Assembly (NCBI GenBank): GCA_950295325.1
Contig: OX485804.1
Location: 30,814,001-30,878,000 of the forward strand
Reading direction: 5' to 3'
Origin: Polytrichum commune
Lineage: Eukaryota; Streptophyta; Polytrichopsida; Polytrichales; Polytrichaceae
Length of the DNA: 64,000 nt
Notes under the pieces: model-generated
Databases searched by the model: none
Told to the model about the DNA's origin: nothing
What the model saw: only the letters and a program-made list of their open reading frames with translations
Shown: positions 1 through 12,468 of the stretch, one piece after another
How the letters are laid out: each line of letters starts with the position of its first letter
Position numbering within the stretch: position 1 is the stretch's first letter
Position numbers and translations under genes: made by a program

Positions 1-1007
1 CAATTGAGTGCTGCAATGCTTTAAAATCTGGTGCTGCAATGGCTATCACTTTGTCTGTGCTATATGGTATTCCGATGCTTTTTCTGTTTGTGGGCCACTG
101 CTTTTACTGTTTGGACGGCCCTTTCATCTTGGCAGAGGTTGGGTTTGCATCTGAAATGCCACTATTTTCCCTCCCCCGTTCTTGGCTGTACACAAATATG
201 GCATTGCTGAACCATTTTGTGCCGCTCTGTGAGTGGGTTAAGGTGTTCTGAATGTATTCTCCACCTTCCATGTTAGCTGGGGACCCCGTGTCTTTTTTTC
301 CCAGTGTGCACACACTGAAAAACTCCACAAGACCTTCAAACCCAGTCTGTCCAGCAGTCAACCTAAGCGACGAAACAGAAAACGACGACCAATGTTCGCT
401 GTGGTGGAAATTAACACATTCTGGACACAAAAATTGGCAATTGCATACAAGTTCGCATAAGGGATTGCATTGCAGAGTAGAATATAGTGTCAATAGTTTG
501 TTTCAACTGTGGATTTAAAGCAGGTTGTCCTGCACTTCTGAATGTCTAGTGCTCTCGGAATCACTGCTGCTCCACTGTATATGCATAATCCTAAATCCAA
601 ACCCAATGCCACCACACCCACTGATTGCACATTGCCACCATACACATTGATTTGTACTCCTCCACCCGTTTGTGTGCGTGAAGGTTCAACGTCCAAGAGA
701 AGAAACTGCTGCTCAATCAGGCTCTGGTCTTCGACGTCCCTCCGCGTGCTCCCCAACCCGCGATCTGCATTCCTCTGTGCACGGTGTTTTTGCTCCCGAG
801 CCAGTTGCCACAGGTCCCCTCCTCTCGCTGGCCGCCACTGCTGCTGCGTGGTCTCCGCTCCCTGCCGAAGCTCCCAGTCCATGCACCGCACCCGGGTCGC
901 CTTGTGGGCCACCTGCCAACATACCCCTACAACTTACACGAAACACAAAGTCAATCACTGCAACAAATGTTGCTGCCGTAGTTCCCATTATCGTGGCGTG
1001 CATAGAC
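1..1007. other. Left flank of Harbinger element, no supported gene
   Basis: The open frames in this stretch overlap on both strands and none has a recognisable domain. The frame of the downstream transposase is open back to about 672, but that extension has no ATG and is a low-complexity Ala/Pro/Ser sequence, so I treat it as non-coding or as an unproven upstream exon. I did not find the left terminal inverted repeat of the transposon; it may lie outside the window. Confidence 0.4.
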
Positions 1008-2399
1008 ATGGCAGTAGTCATGATGCACATGTACAATGCCTCGATGGAGGAAACCAGAGCCAAACTCGCGCATAGAAAAAGATCAAAGCGAGATGGTGAA
1101 GGCAATGGTGTCGACTCAACAAACAATGCATTTGCCAGGCTTGAACCCGACGAGGACGCGTTGCAGCACCCACACGAAAAACAAATCATTGACCTCATTC
1201 AGTGGCACATACAAAGCTTGGATGCAAAGTGGTATGTGAAACCCCGGTCCACATGCTGGTTCGAGGAGTACTTGTTCAACATTTACACACCAGACATGTT
1301 CTACGACATTCTGAGAATGCGGAGGGGGACGTTCGACAGACTTGTACACGACCTACGTCCATTCATACAGGGCCAGCAGACACACTGGCGGCAACCTATT
1401 GGAGTGGAGAAGAAGGTTGTTGTCACATTGTTCAAACTTATGCATGGCGTGTCAATACCTCTAGTTGCCGACAAGGCTGCACTTGGAAAATCCACCGTGC
1501 ATGGAATCCTGCGGCAAGTGTGCTATGCAATAAGCACACATTTTGGCCACCTCATCGCTTGGCCATCTGGCCGGAGGCTCGCCAGGGTCACAGCCGCATT
1601 CCAAGCCAAACAATGGTTACCGAATTGCATAGGTGCTGTCGATGGCACACACGTATATATTGCGGCTCCACCCAATAGCATCATGGCTGCCGACCACAGA
1701 AACCGCTACAAATCGTTCTCCATTTTGCTCCAAGGTGTTGTGGATAGTAAATGTTTTTTTACATCCATCAACACCGGCCCCCCCGGCTCCTTACACGACA
1801 GCGCGCACTTCAAGTCTACGGAGTTGTACCGAAAGGTGGAGGCGGGAGTTATGGGAGGCTTCCACGACGATCCGATGGCGTGGCCTGCGGCCTTGCCATT
1901 TCCACCCTACATAGTGGCGGACCGTGGGTACCCTCTCTTGAGTTGGTGCATAACACCATACAAGATGGGACCCATGGGGATGCCTCTTACACACGAGGAG
2001 GTCTGGTTCAACCGCAAGCACTCGTCAACCCGTATGAGCATAGAACGAGGGTTCGGTATACTGAAAGCGAGGTTTAAAGAGATTGGAGGAAAATCATCTT
2101 TGAAGCTCAATTTCCTGCCCACTGTTGTCCACACATGTTGTGTGTTGCACAACATTTTACTTGCAAGCAAAGACCGGACTTTGGACCAAATACTTGAAGA
2201 CTGCCATTTGCCCCCCATGGATGCTGAGGACTTGCCTACTAGGGATGATGTCGACATCTTTCAACCCCCAAGGCCTATGGGCCTTGTCAGCGAGGAAAGA
2301 GCATTACTGGAAGGGAAGATGGCAAGGGATGATCTATTGGACTACCTAGTACGTATTCAGAACTCCGATTGCATAGGCAGGCATCCGCATAGAGCATGA
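1008..2399 (+). CDS. PIF/Harbinger-type DDE transposase
   Basis: This open frame of about 463 residues encodes a nuclease of the DDE_Tnp_4 family, which excises and inserts PIF/Harbinger transposons in the nucleus. A helix-turn-helix-like region (about residues 100-175) precedes the catalytic core. The three acidic residues sit in family motifs: GAVDGTH (D212), ADRGYP (D305) and ERGFGILK (E346). The usual LHN motif follows (CCVLHNILL). The start is the first in-frame ATG; the open frame runs further 5' but only from a GTG and without homology. Length matches the family, and no stop or frameshift is present, so it may be recently active. Its 3' end overlaps the tail of the Myb-like gene on the other strand by 113 bp, and the two together form the standard two-gene Harbinger set. 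Confidence 0.93.
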   Translation: MAVVMMHMYNASMEETRAKLAHRKRSKRDGEGNGVDSTNNAFARLEPDEDALQHPHEKQIIDLIQWHIQSLDAKWYVKPRSTCWFEEYLFNIYTPDMFYDILRMRRGTFDRLVHDLRPFIQGQQTHWRQPIGVEKKVVVTLFKLMHGVSIPLVADKAALGKSTVHGILRQVCYAISTHFGHLIAWPSGRRLARVTAAFQAKQWLPNCIGAVDGTHVYIAAPPNSIMAADHRNRYKSFSILLQGVVDSKCFFTSINTGPPGSLHDSAHFKSTELYRKVEAGVMGGFHDDPMAWPAALPFPPYIVADRGYPLLSWCITPYKMGPMGMPLTHEEVWFNRKHSSTRMSIERGFGILKARFKEIGGKSSLKLNFLPTVVHTCCVLHNILLASKDRTLDQILEDCHLPPMDAEDLPTRDDVDIFQPPRPMGLVSEERALLEGKMARDDLLDYLVRIQNSDCIGRHPHRA

Positions 2400-3525
2400 C
2401 ATAGAGGAAAACCAAAAGATAGAGAGTTGATAGTCGCACACAAAACCTGGTTAGTGCATCCATTGAGGATGCGAGCATGAGCAGTGCACTCGTCATATTG
2501 CCCAAGTTTCTTGTCCTTTCCACCTCCAAATCATAAAGTTTTTTGTCCATGTGAAAAGAGTCCGCATCTTTTTGAGCAATTCTAGCCTCCCTCGCAGTGT
2601 CAAGTGCCATCACTTCGCTCCTCCATGAGCGTTTGTCTTTCTCTTGTGCCTCCACTCGTGAAAGGTACTCACAATTAAAGTCTTTAACAAAGTCCACAAG
2701 GTTGTCAGTGCCCATTGCTTTGCGTTTGCGACCCGTGGAACCAGGTGTGTCGTCACCTGCTGTCCCTAACGTGGGGGAGCCCGATGCAGTCGTGGCACTT
2801 GTGGCAGGGCTGCCTGATCCAACATAGGTAGCGGCACATGGAGAGGGAGGGGAGCGGCCAAATTGCTTTGTTGTGGGCGAGGACAGTCGGTCCGAGTCCA
2901 CCACATCTGATGGTCGACCAAAAATTTGACGTTTTCCAACAAAGGCTTCCATCTCAATGTACATGCACTCACTGAATTCGAGAGGCATCTTCCTCGTTTT
3001 GCACAACACTCTCTTCTGCTCTCTATCCATCCCCCACCAATTAGCCGAACCCGACGCCTCTATGTAATCCTTAAGTTTTTTGTAGTCCTTGATAAGCCCG
3101 TCCCACTTGTTTGTGAGCTGGTCAGCGTCCCTAGCCCTAAAACCCACCACAGCCATGCACCCCGCCAACACCAGTTTCCACGCGGTGGTCCCATACACAA
3201 ACTTCGCAAGAGAAGGCTGGCTGCAATTGTGCCTCCCATCCCATTCAATTCGTTTTTGTCCTATGAGCACGAGCATCTCCGCCTCCGTCCAATTGGGCCC
3301 GCGCAATTTGTGGGGAAGTGGGTGTTGCGATTGTGACGGACCCGACACTGACCGTGCCGCACATGTTCTGCCCCTTCCACGACCAACTCCTGTCCTGCTT
3401 GCAGGTGCAGTGGACACAGGATACTGGCTGTCCAGAAACTCGGTCCCATAGTCGCAATCCTCCCCAGCAGGCACTTGTGTGGAGGGACAATGTGAACTGT
3501 CCCCCAAATTTACAATGTCATCCAT
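2287..3525 (-). CDS. Myb/SANT-like (trihelix-type) protein, Harbinger second gene
   Basis: The reverse-strand frame gives about 412 residues from the ATG at 3525. A Myb/SANT or trihelix-like DNA-binding domain lies at about residues 76-175: NWTEAEM, then a Trp in TTAWKLV, the KWDGLIKDYKKLKDY helix, and WWGMDREQK. A Ser/Pro/Thr-rich linker with a basic GRKRKAMG patch (possible nuclear signal) follows, then a charged, probably coiled-coil region rich in Glu, Arg and Lys. In PIF/Harbinger elements such a protein recruits the transposase to DNA (established knowledge). The frame is open further upstream to 3573 but only from TTG, so a short 5' exon is possible. The C-terminal tail after the helical region is hydrophobic and lies partly inside the antisense of the transposase 3' end. 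Confidence 0.85.
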   Translation of the reverse strand: MDDIVNLGDSSHCPSTQVPAGEDCDYGTEFLDSQYPVSTAPASRTGVGRGRGRTCAARSVSGPSQSQHPLPHKLRGPNWTEAEMLVLIGQKRIEWDGRHNCSQPSLAKFVYGTTAWKLVLAGCMAVVGFRARDADQLTNKWDGLIKDYKKLKDYIEASGSANWWGMDREQKRVLCKTRKMPLEFSECMYIEMEAFVGKRQIFGRPSDVVDSDRLSSPTTKQFGRSPPSPCAATYVGSGSPATSATTASGSPTLGTAGDDTPGSTGRKRKAMGTDNLVDFVKDFNCEYLSRVEAQEKDKRSWRSEVMALDTAREARIAQKDADSFHMDKKLYDLEVERTRNLGNMTSALLMLASSMDALTRFCVRLSTLYLLVFLYVMLYADACLCNRSSEYVLGSPIDHPLPSSLPVMLFPR

Positions 3526-4994
3526 CACCTCCCGAGCAACCTGAACCTGCGCCCACACCAAAGCTAAATTCAAAAATGCAGCACGAGTTCATGCGGAATG
3601 CTGACAGAGAACGCAAGTACCATGGCCAAGTGCTTCCAGCCCCACGGACTGTGTGCACGCTTACAGGAGCTGCTGCAACCTGCGCAACGACAGAGGGCAC
3701 TGAATTTAGGCAGGAGCGAAGGTCCGAGGTGTGCACACTTACCGCCAGAACACCACAATCCCCACAGTCTTGCAGCATACATTTCCTATGTTGCCAGAAC
3801 TAAACAATCCCCACAGTCTTGCTACAAAAATACAGTGAGCGTTGCGTCCCTCTGCCGGTGCAAACACAGAGTACACCAGAACAGTGACAAACATTCAATC
3901 CAGAAGCACCAGCAAGGTTGCAACATGTGCTGCACAGCGGGTTTGCACAGCTCGAGTGTCTTCCAGGCTCCTATACAGTCACTATGGCAAGGAAAAAAAA
4001 CCAAATGGGGCAGTGGAGGAGACACTCCCATGGACGTGGCCGCACATTGGCCTCCGGAAGCCCGACAACATGGACAGGCGACTGTCGGGGACAAGGTGTT
4101 GGGAGACGCCGTCTGCAGCGAAGGCCGAGAAAACATGCCTCACACATACACAAATGGGACAAACGAAACTTGCTGGAAACAAATTGCGGAGAGGGTGCGG
4201 ATGTGCATACCAGCGATGGAGAACGCTGCCCCGCGCAACATCAAGCACAGGAGCATGGACTGAAACCCAGGACAGAGAGGCCACCTCGGAGGAAACCCCT
4301 AAACCCTAAACCCTAAACCCAGAGCGCGACACAGACACGAGGGCATGCTCCCCTCGCAGCAGCCAGACAGCGGCCTAGACGCGACGGCAGTGCATGTGCA
4401 CATTTGAGACACAGCCGAACAAACACATCCCGCTCACCAGATAAATGTGGTGTGCAGATCTCGAAGAACAGCTGCGCAGGTCGCTCCGCGGCGGATCTCC
4501 TAGGCAACACCAAAATCTCCTACACGAGCTCCGCGGCAGACGTGCACAGCAGTGCTTGCGCATTCGCATCGAGCATACACGCCGAACGACGACGAACTAG
4601 GAGCAGCAGACGTTGCGCACAATGTTTCGGTTGTGGCCCGACAAACCTCCCGCGCGAATCGACCTCCGGAGACTACCGCAAACCCTGCGCATCGCAAACC
4701 CTCGGGAACAAGGACCCCGTCAATTGTGACAGGGCACTGTTGGACAGATTCTGTCCCTGTTCGTCGCGTTCTCATCTGTACCCTCGCTTAACGCTGCTTC
4801 CGGGCGGCGTTTGGGTTGCCTCACATTTTCTGTGTTGCACTCCGTTTTCCAGGAGGCACACGGCACCACCAACCTCTGACACCCCTATAGCGACGGCAGT
4901 CTGGACCCTGCTGATGCGGCCTCCGGTGCAGGTAAAGGTCCGGTTAGCAAACCGGTTCCGGGTTGGAACCCCTGGGTGCGGGGGGGCCCTTAGA
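3526..4994. other. GC-rich flank of the Harbinger genes, no recognised gene
   Basis: Base composition is clearly more GC-rich than the rest of the window, like the two transposon genes beside it, so it probably belongs to the same element or an older insertion. Several frames are open on both strands but none shows a known domain. A short direct duplication (CCCCACAGTCTTGC) occurs near 3760 and 3810. A plant telomere-type motif lies at 4296-4320. Confidence 0.4.
4296..4320. repeat. Short interstitial telomere-type repeat
   Basis: Three consecutive CCCTAAA units plus a partial one. This is the Arabidopsis-type plant telomere unit. It may be an interstitial telomere trace or simply a telo-box cluster; three units are too few to show a chromosome end. 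Confidence 0.7.
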
Positions 4995-5705
4995 AAGGTA
5001 GAGGGTGCTAAAACCAACACCCACCCAAAACCAACACCTATAAATGCCTCCCAATCACCAACACCTACATGTAGGAATGTATGGGCCCATGGAGAGACGC
5101 TTTTAGGTGCCATTAGTGGCGCCACCTCATAGTGACCTCCACTACCTCCATGTAGGGTAGGTAACGGGCTCCACTTTATCTTGGGTTGGTTCAAGGTGGG
5201 TTTAGGGTAGCTTGTCAATGCCTATTCTAGCCATTCTCTACATTGCAGGGGGGGAGGGGTTACACCCATTCTATTCACAAAGTCACGGAGGTAGGCCCAC
5301 ATAGCACAATGAAGGTTGGTACCTAGGATGCAAGGTGATGGTTTTGCAAGCGAACTAGGTGGGATCATGGAGGTGGCCATGTGGCTTTGTTCACCAATCT
5401 TAGTTGATCTTTGACCTAGCTTGGGTCTAATACCCAACTATGTTGTGTTGGTTCTAGGCAATGAAGGTGGGGGTCCTCATCATATCCAAGGTCGTCATCC
5501 ACGGAACCTACATATTAGTTTAAGGAAGCTAGTGGTTTTGACTTTGAATATTCATCAAATATCTAATTGAGGCTAAAAATATTTTTTCTTTCTTTATACC
5601 TATGTTTAGAACAAAGGCTAATATGAATGTATATTTTTTACATCAACCATGCAGCCTTATGTATGTCCAATAGCTTAAAGTGTTGGTCTAAGCACCCTCT
5701 ACCTT
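4995..5705. mobile_element. Non-autonomous TIR element, about 711 bp
   Basis: Both ends carry the same inverted terminal sequence: AAGGTAGAGGGTGCT followed by a near-identical ACCAACAC block. There is no coding capacity inside. A clear target-site duplication is not visible, so the superfamily is undetermined. A related single end of about 45 bp lies near 27131, which supports a dispersed family. Confidence 0.5.
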
Positions 5706-5864
5706 AGTACCTAAGCTTAAGGACAAAGAATGCCATGACCGTACTGATTGCTTCCCATGCAGATAAATATAAAATTGGGTGACCATAAGCGCACCACTTC
5801 TTGCACAGGACAGAAACAGAGGCAGGGAAAGTCGAATGTACCCAAATCTGCCCTGGGTATTAGC

Positions 5865-5900
5865 TATATATAAAAACGCGTTCGTTTGCACAACACAGCA
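5865..5900 (+). promoter_or_regulatory. Core-promoter-like TATA region
   Basis: TATATATAAA at 5865-5874 is followed about 20 bp on by a purine-rich GAGAGAG leader, a common layout for plant core promoters. No convincing coding frame follows, so it could drive a non-coding transcript or be the remains of a displaced promoter. Confidence 0.25.
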
Positions 5901-5905
5901 GAGAG

Positions 5906-8900
5906 AGGGAGGAACTTGAGGCAGTTGAGGCTGGTTTTAGTATATAAGATATGCACATCCATCAGTTCGACTTCCATGGAGTTTGTTGACCTCTGCTAAG
6001 GCAGCAAGTAATAAGTTAGCTAGAAATTACAGGAGCGATGTTACACAGAGCGTCCTTATTTCTTGGGCCCAAATTGAATAGAATGCACTCAGAATATTGC
6101 AGGAACCTGGTTTTATGAACATGTGCATGTGGGAGATGTGAACTTCATATTGTGAGGGAGAAGAAGGCCTGGCTTGCAAAGGAACAAAGTACTCTATTTT
6201 TGTATTTATTCAGGCCTATATTTCTATTTCCTTTTCAAAGATTGGGAGAAATAACAAAATGAAATGACATATCTCTAAAGACTTGAAACTTCATATTCTT
6301 TTAGTGAGGGCAGTAGTGGGGTGGATGCTTCCAGTAGGCTAAAACTAGTCTGTTCCAACAACCTATTTGCAACTGCCGGTCATTGCAACTCAATTGTGCA
6401 TTTTTAGGCCAATGTGTCAAGCCACTGTTGCCTCAAGCTCATGTCAATTGCTTGAATTTAGTCATACACTTAGATAACTTTGACTACAAATATTTGGCAT
6501 GTAATTTCAGTTGTTCAAAAATAATAAGGGTTGTGCACCTGTGGGAACAAAAATATCAAATGACAACAACAAAAGTAACGACACAATAAACACATAATTT
6601 TGAATGTTTGTATTCCATGTTTGACAACCACTATATTTGTGTTGTTTTGCGATCTAGTGTACATCATATTGGTAGTTGGAAATTGTCCAAAATTCATGCA
6701 TAAATTCAAATTTGTTGAAATCCTTGTTAAACATACAATATCAACTCTTAAGACACGAGAAATTCATATAGACTATGAAGTTCTTGATATCTTTAATCCA
6801 TGTTATGAGATATTAGTGAAAACAACCTTTGATGGAAATTTGAAGCTCTATCTGTCCCCAGGGGTGCACCTCTCATAACATGTATGAGTATACGTGAGTG
6901 CAGAAAAAGGGTATTAAATTTGAACTTTGCCGTACTACTTATACATATGTTGTGGCTCATACTTATGTACATGTATGAAGGACCTCTAGAACATATACAA
7001 CATTAGTACTTGTATGGTAGTGTCACTAGACTTTATAGGATTAATATTTAATATTGGATGGAACCAAGATGGATAAATTTTTCATTTCCTTATTGCATTC
7101 ATGCATGTATATATGGAAGTAGGCAAAATTAGGGCTTTGGAAGGGGTCGTTGAGTTGAGAATGAGGCCACTTCTTGCTTAGGGTTGCAAGAGAAACATGC
7201 TGCACTCCTTAGTGAGGTTGATCATAAGGGATGTGGATGGTCGATGCAACTGGTTGATGTAGGTAGTGATTACATGCATTAGGTAAGTTAGAAGTTAGGT
7301 CTTGTTGCAAAGGCCAACATCAAAGTTAGATGACATTGAGCATCGTGCGGCTCGCGAAATTCAATAAATTGATTTGAAATGCCTCCATGTCTGTGCTTGT
7401 TATCATGTGGTTCACATATCTAATGCTTGCTCCATTTTTGGATGTCTTCTTTGTTGTTGTTGTTGTTGTTGTTGCCCATAGTCTGCCCCCATATGTGACG
7501 CCCCTGTCCTCGACGGTCCTTCGCGTCCCCACTTGGCCCCTAGCTCTCTTTCCCACAACGTGACGGACTTCCAAATGCCATCCCTCTACCAGTTCTTGGC
7601 GGTGGACGCGGCCTCGGCCGTGGATTACTCCCGGGATGTCAGCATTGACGACGTCATCGTGAACAACCCACCCCCAAGACTTGTCACCCGCGCGTACGCC
7701 CTGTCGCCCTCCCCCCTCTATCTCCAAAGAGAAACAAACGCTCGTTCGGTTGGGACACCTATCGCCCTCGAGGGACAACAGTGTCGCTCGTCACGGGCCG
7801 AGCCGGCGTCTCCGCATGGAAGCCCCCCGCTCGATTGCTGGCCGGCCCTCCTCGACTTCTTCCTTGGATAGGCACGCCTTCAAGGCCGCATCTTCCGAGT
7901 CTGATCATTGTTCGGCCCTCCGGCGAAGTGCAAGACATTCCCTCTCGCAAACGCATTCGTATTCCACTCACAATATCACTTCGTACAATTTAGGAGCGCG
8001 TCCGGAAATATGGAAGAACAACACATATTCCGGGCCTGTCAACAAAAATGGTTACAGCCGCGGTCCAGAGATTTTCAGAGCCATGGAGGCTGCCAAAAGC
8101 AAGGATAAGGCCGCAAAAAAAAATAGTGGGACGGACTAGTGGGACTAGAAACGTATACGGGCTCCCTAAATGCGTTTAGGGGTAGAACATATTAGTGCTT
8201 GCTTTCTATTTTATTTCAAGTTATTCGAGACATTGATGGTATTTCCATTATATTTGTATTTCAATCCCATTGAATTCATTCAATTTCCAATCATTCTCCG
8301 CATCTTCCCTTCCATTCATAACGATTTCTCATTTCATACGCAAATATTTTCATGTATACTTCACATTTTTGTTCGCTCTAATATAATTGTATCCAAAATT
8401 ATACATATGGGATTTTTAGGTTGTCATTACTGGTCCAAATTTGAAAAGTGTGTCCTTAAATAGTCTCATAATCAACAAAAAATCTCCAATTACCGAATAT
8501 AGTATTTTATTGTCTTTGCATCGTTGAATAACAAATTAGCAAATTTGCCAATGTGACAGATTATCAAGGCTTGCAATGTGCACATGTTGATGTCCTTTAA
8601 CTTACCCAACAGTATGTGTAGACATCCCAGGCTTGTGCTTGTGATATTGTATCATGGCGAGGAATGTCGCACTCTTTTTGATGGAATTGAGTTTTCTTGA
8701 GTAGCAGGCCCGTTGCCTAGGGTATCAAATAGTTTGGGCAAGGGTTTTATTACATGTTTATTTTAGTGATCATGTGGACCTTCATTTAAGGGTAAGCAAG
8801 GTTAGCTCCTTTATTGTCTGAGCATGTTTCCATATAGTAAACCATATCTTGCACCCTCACTTTCACCATTTATCTATGATATTTCTTTGATTCTAGATGA

Positions 8901-11900
8901 TTTTTGATAGCAACCTAAGTATATGAATAGCTTATTCTCAAATCTATAGGAATTTATGATAGTAGAACTTGTTGTTTGTTTTATGTAATTGCAGAACATG
9001 AACATAAGTTGGCAATTTGTAAGATGATTTTTCAAGACACAATATGTACTATGTGGAAGGGGGTTGTAGCATATATTATTTGATGCTCACTTACTAAGCC
9101 ACGTGGGGTGATACTACAACAGATGGGGTATTTTGTGACTAGGGAAATGTGACTGGGGATGACTGGTGACTACAGGATGTCACATTTGGCCAGACCTCGA
9201 CCTTTGGGGGGGGGGGCGGAATTCAAAAATACAACTTGCAGTCATATAGCACTGTAGCATTTGGCAAATGTACTTGTCTTTTAAATTTGTAGATTTCATA
9301 CTTGAATGTGTACTTATATGTTAGAAACCATTTAAGATTATAGACCACTTTAGGACGACATACCTTAGGTACACTTGAAAGTTCAACTTATTTGTTTTGC
9401 ATTGTTGATAATTGGACTTTGACAAGTTACGTAATCACTTCTGTAGGGCTCCAACTTGCTCTACAATAGGCAAGTGAGGTGACAATTTCAATTAGAGACA
9501 ATCAACACAACAATGGACCAATTCACAAAGGGAGGAATGATATTTCATGAGCATGCTCATATGAGCTTGCTCATGTTTGGGCAATTCTATTTCTATGGAG
9601 TGATCCCCATGACTAAAAAAAATCTTTTTCTTTTTATAGGCAAGTCAAGGATTTAAAAAAAAATCCCGGGCACTATATTTTGTTTATAGGTTGCCTGAAT
9701 TGCGTGAACTACATGTCAATAAGATTAAACTTAAGTGCACTACTTCACAGGTTTAATTTCTACATGGATGTGTGGAAATTAGTTGCCTTCACAAATAGGT
9801 TCCCTATTTACCATGCAAATTACCTTGGGTCAAAACTATATCACAAGATTATTCTTCTTCAAGTAAATTAGTATAAGCAAATAAGAAATTAAATGGCCCA
9901 TTAAGGCAAACTCTTATCATTTGGATGTGTCATTCTTTAATAGTAAATGATTTTTCTCCAAAACAACTACATAGTCCAATGATGATAAGGAAGGACAAAA
10001 CTTTAATGCAACGAGAACTAGAACAACTAATGAAGAATGTAAGATCTCAATTACTCCAATGGCTTACTAATGACCACGCTAATGACAAGAGTACATGCAT
10101 CATTTGAAGTTACTATGCCATAATTTGGATACGGTGAGTTCATCATAGTATTTATGCTAAGAGGTGGTTTCTAGCAATGACAATTTGCAATTGCACGTTG
10201 TGTTTTTCTTGTGGAATTTATTCAATTATTCTAATATCTTGTCCTTTTATAATTTAATTTAATTTGCGATCATTTACAATTTTGCATTAGTATTTCATAT
10301 TCACACTCAATTACTTGCATTTGCTTGAGAATTTATGACATAGTATAAACTTTCTCTTGCAACTGTTTATATGTGTAGTGCGACATGCATACAAGCAGTA
10401 AAACTTACATGAAATGAGATTTGCGGATGCTTAAAGGAAAATAATTGTATGAAGGGTGGTGAATAAAGACATCTAAATTGTCAAAAGATATTTAATATCT
10501 CAAAAACTACGGTGTGCTATTAAGCATAATAGCCACATATGCAAATCCTTGAAGAATGTAAATGTTAAGGGGCCTTGGGGATGATATTTGGATTATAAAG
10601 GCAAGGAATTGTTAGGATGAAGACAAATTGATTGGCCACCACCAACCAATTGTTGTAGGCACTCATGCCCATGTCATTTCTCAACACTTAATTTGTACCA
10701 TGACCTTGTTGTAATTTTTTCATTATTTTTTATCATGCATGAATTGGTGGCATAATTTGGGTTGTGGGGAAAATTGAAATCTATTAACAAAGGTGTATGT
10801 TTGAAGGTACAAATCATGGAGGCATGAACCAAAAACAATGGGGTCATCCTATGGAAGTAAAATTGGTAATAGGTATGACCTTCGAAAGAAGGAAAAAATA
10901 GTTGGCCATTATATATATATACATATATATATTATTTATTATTATTTCTCCTTCCATCCAAGTCATATCACAACCCCACAAAATTCATTTCTCCCACTAC
11001 CCACTAAATCAATTGGGTTTTGGATTATAATTCTGAAAATAGTTGCTTCCCATATGCGAAATTCATAGGGCATGTTTGAGGTCAACAAGCACATAGGCAT
11101 GCTCAAAGAAGTTTAGAGTGAAGTGAAGTTGGGGGGGGGGGGAAGGGGGGTGTTTGCAAACATGAAGAAACAAAGTGAGTTAGGGTCAAATTTCTTCTCC
11201 CTTAAAAATTAAAAATCTAGATGAAATTGAAATTAAAAATCATCAAGTAATTGCATCCCAATTCCACACATTTTAGTTATACATAAAAAAGTGTTTTATA
11301 AAGTACAATTTTGTTATTATTGATTCCATTGATGACATGAAGTCGGAGATGGCTTATGCCCTTTGTGATGAACTCCAAAGTGCTCAACCAATAAAATTTC
11401 GATCACTGTTTTTGGGCATATTCTATACATGTATATTATAGATTTTAGATTTTGACACTAGGGTTGAACTAAACATGCTCTCCACATTTGAAGTAGTTGT
11501 AGCGAAATAAGTGGAGGTGTAGATAGAAAGTAGAGAGATAAAGTGAATAGGAGGAGATAAATTGCTCGTCTACACATGAGTTGGGATGGCAAATACCAAG
11601 AATTTGCAAAGGCAATAAATATTATTTATCTTTAAATCCTACTTGGGGGGGGGGGGGGTAGATCAATTAGAATGTTCTAATTTGCAATCAATTTTTTCCT
11701 TGAAACTTAAAAAAATGATGATGTTGCTAGTTCCAGCTTTATGGTTGTAGTTTGAAATTCATGTTGTCAAATCCCTTTTGTATGTTCACTCCAAAGCAAA
11801 CATCTGGATTAAATTATTTTATTCCAGATCTTTGATTTGACTTGGAATCCCAACACTTTTAAATGGTCATTTTACCCTTGAATTCTTTCATTTGACTTCA

Positions 11901-12468
11901 TATAGGGTAATATCATGAAACATGATATTTATTAGTATTATTATGAACATGATTATTCAAAGTGAACATGCATGGAATAATTTTCATTCCCCCCCCCCCC
12001 ATGATACATGTCAATAATCAAATAATTCAACTTATAAGCAGTCTCAATATCCAAATTTAATTGATGCATATTCGACGTCAATGGTTGGGTGGAGCATCGC
12101 AAAGCTTCTAATGTAGTAAAGGCAAGTTAGTGGATGTTCCCAAACACCTCCAATAACATTGTCTTTAAAATCCTCACTTTTGGCTTAGTGGCAAAATATT
12201 AAAATTTACTAGGACATACTTTAAAATTCAAAATGTCAAATTGTTGCATGCTATAATTGTGGATGTTAGAGTGCATGTTATGACCATCTCCGGCATTGTC
12301 AAATAGGCTGGACGGTGATGGCCCACCATGAAAGTCATTGTAGAAGATGAATTTACTTACAAAAAATACACTTTTAATTTGATGTGATCAGGACATCATG
12401 CCTCAATCACACCAAAATTTCGATCCAGTTCCAGCTATGAAATTGCTAGAAATTATGTTGAGAAATAG
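5906..12468. other. AT-rich intergenic DNA
   Basis: No coding region is supported across these 6.5 kb. Short frames such as 6600-6878 and 8170-8463 have no recognisable domain. A GC-richer island covers about 7490-8130. A (TTG)n tract lies at about 7450-7473 and a (TA)n tract at about 10910-10935. Long guanine or cytosine runs occur at about 9206, 11131, 11645 and 11989. Confidence 0.5.
7490..8130. other. GC-rich island, possible decayed coding DNA
   Basis: This stretch is much more GC-rich than its surroundings and has open frames of 110-150 codons on both strands, among them 7533-7871 (+) and 7326-7778 (-). None carries a motif I recognise and the frames contradict each other. It may be a fragment of an old insertion. 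No function is proposed. Confidence 0.25.

Noticed and set aside
672-1007. N-terminal extension of the Harbinger transposase
   Set aside because: The frame is open but has no ATG and no family similarity; the first ATG at 1008 gives a normal-length protein.
3598-5132. Long frames on both strands in the GC-rich flank
   Set aside because: They overlap each other in several frames and show no domain; GC-rich DNA makes long open frames by chance.
7326-7778. Possible gene in the GC-rich island
   Set aside because: Opposing open frames, a poly-Thr run from a TTG microsatellite, and no recognised motif.
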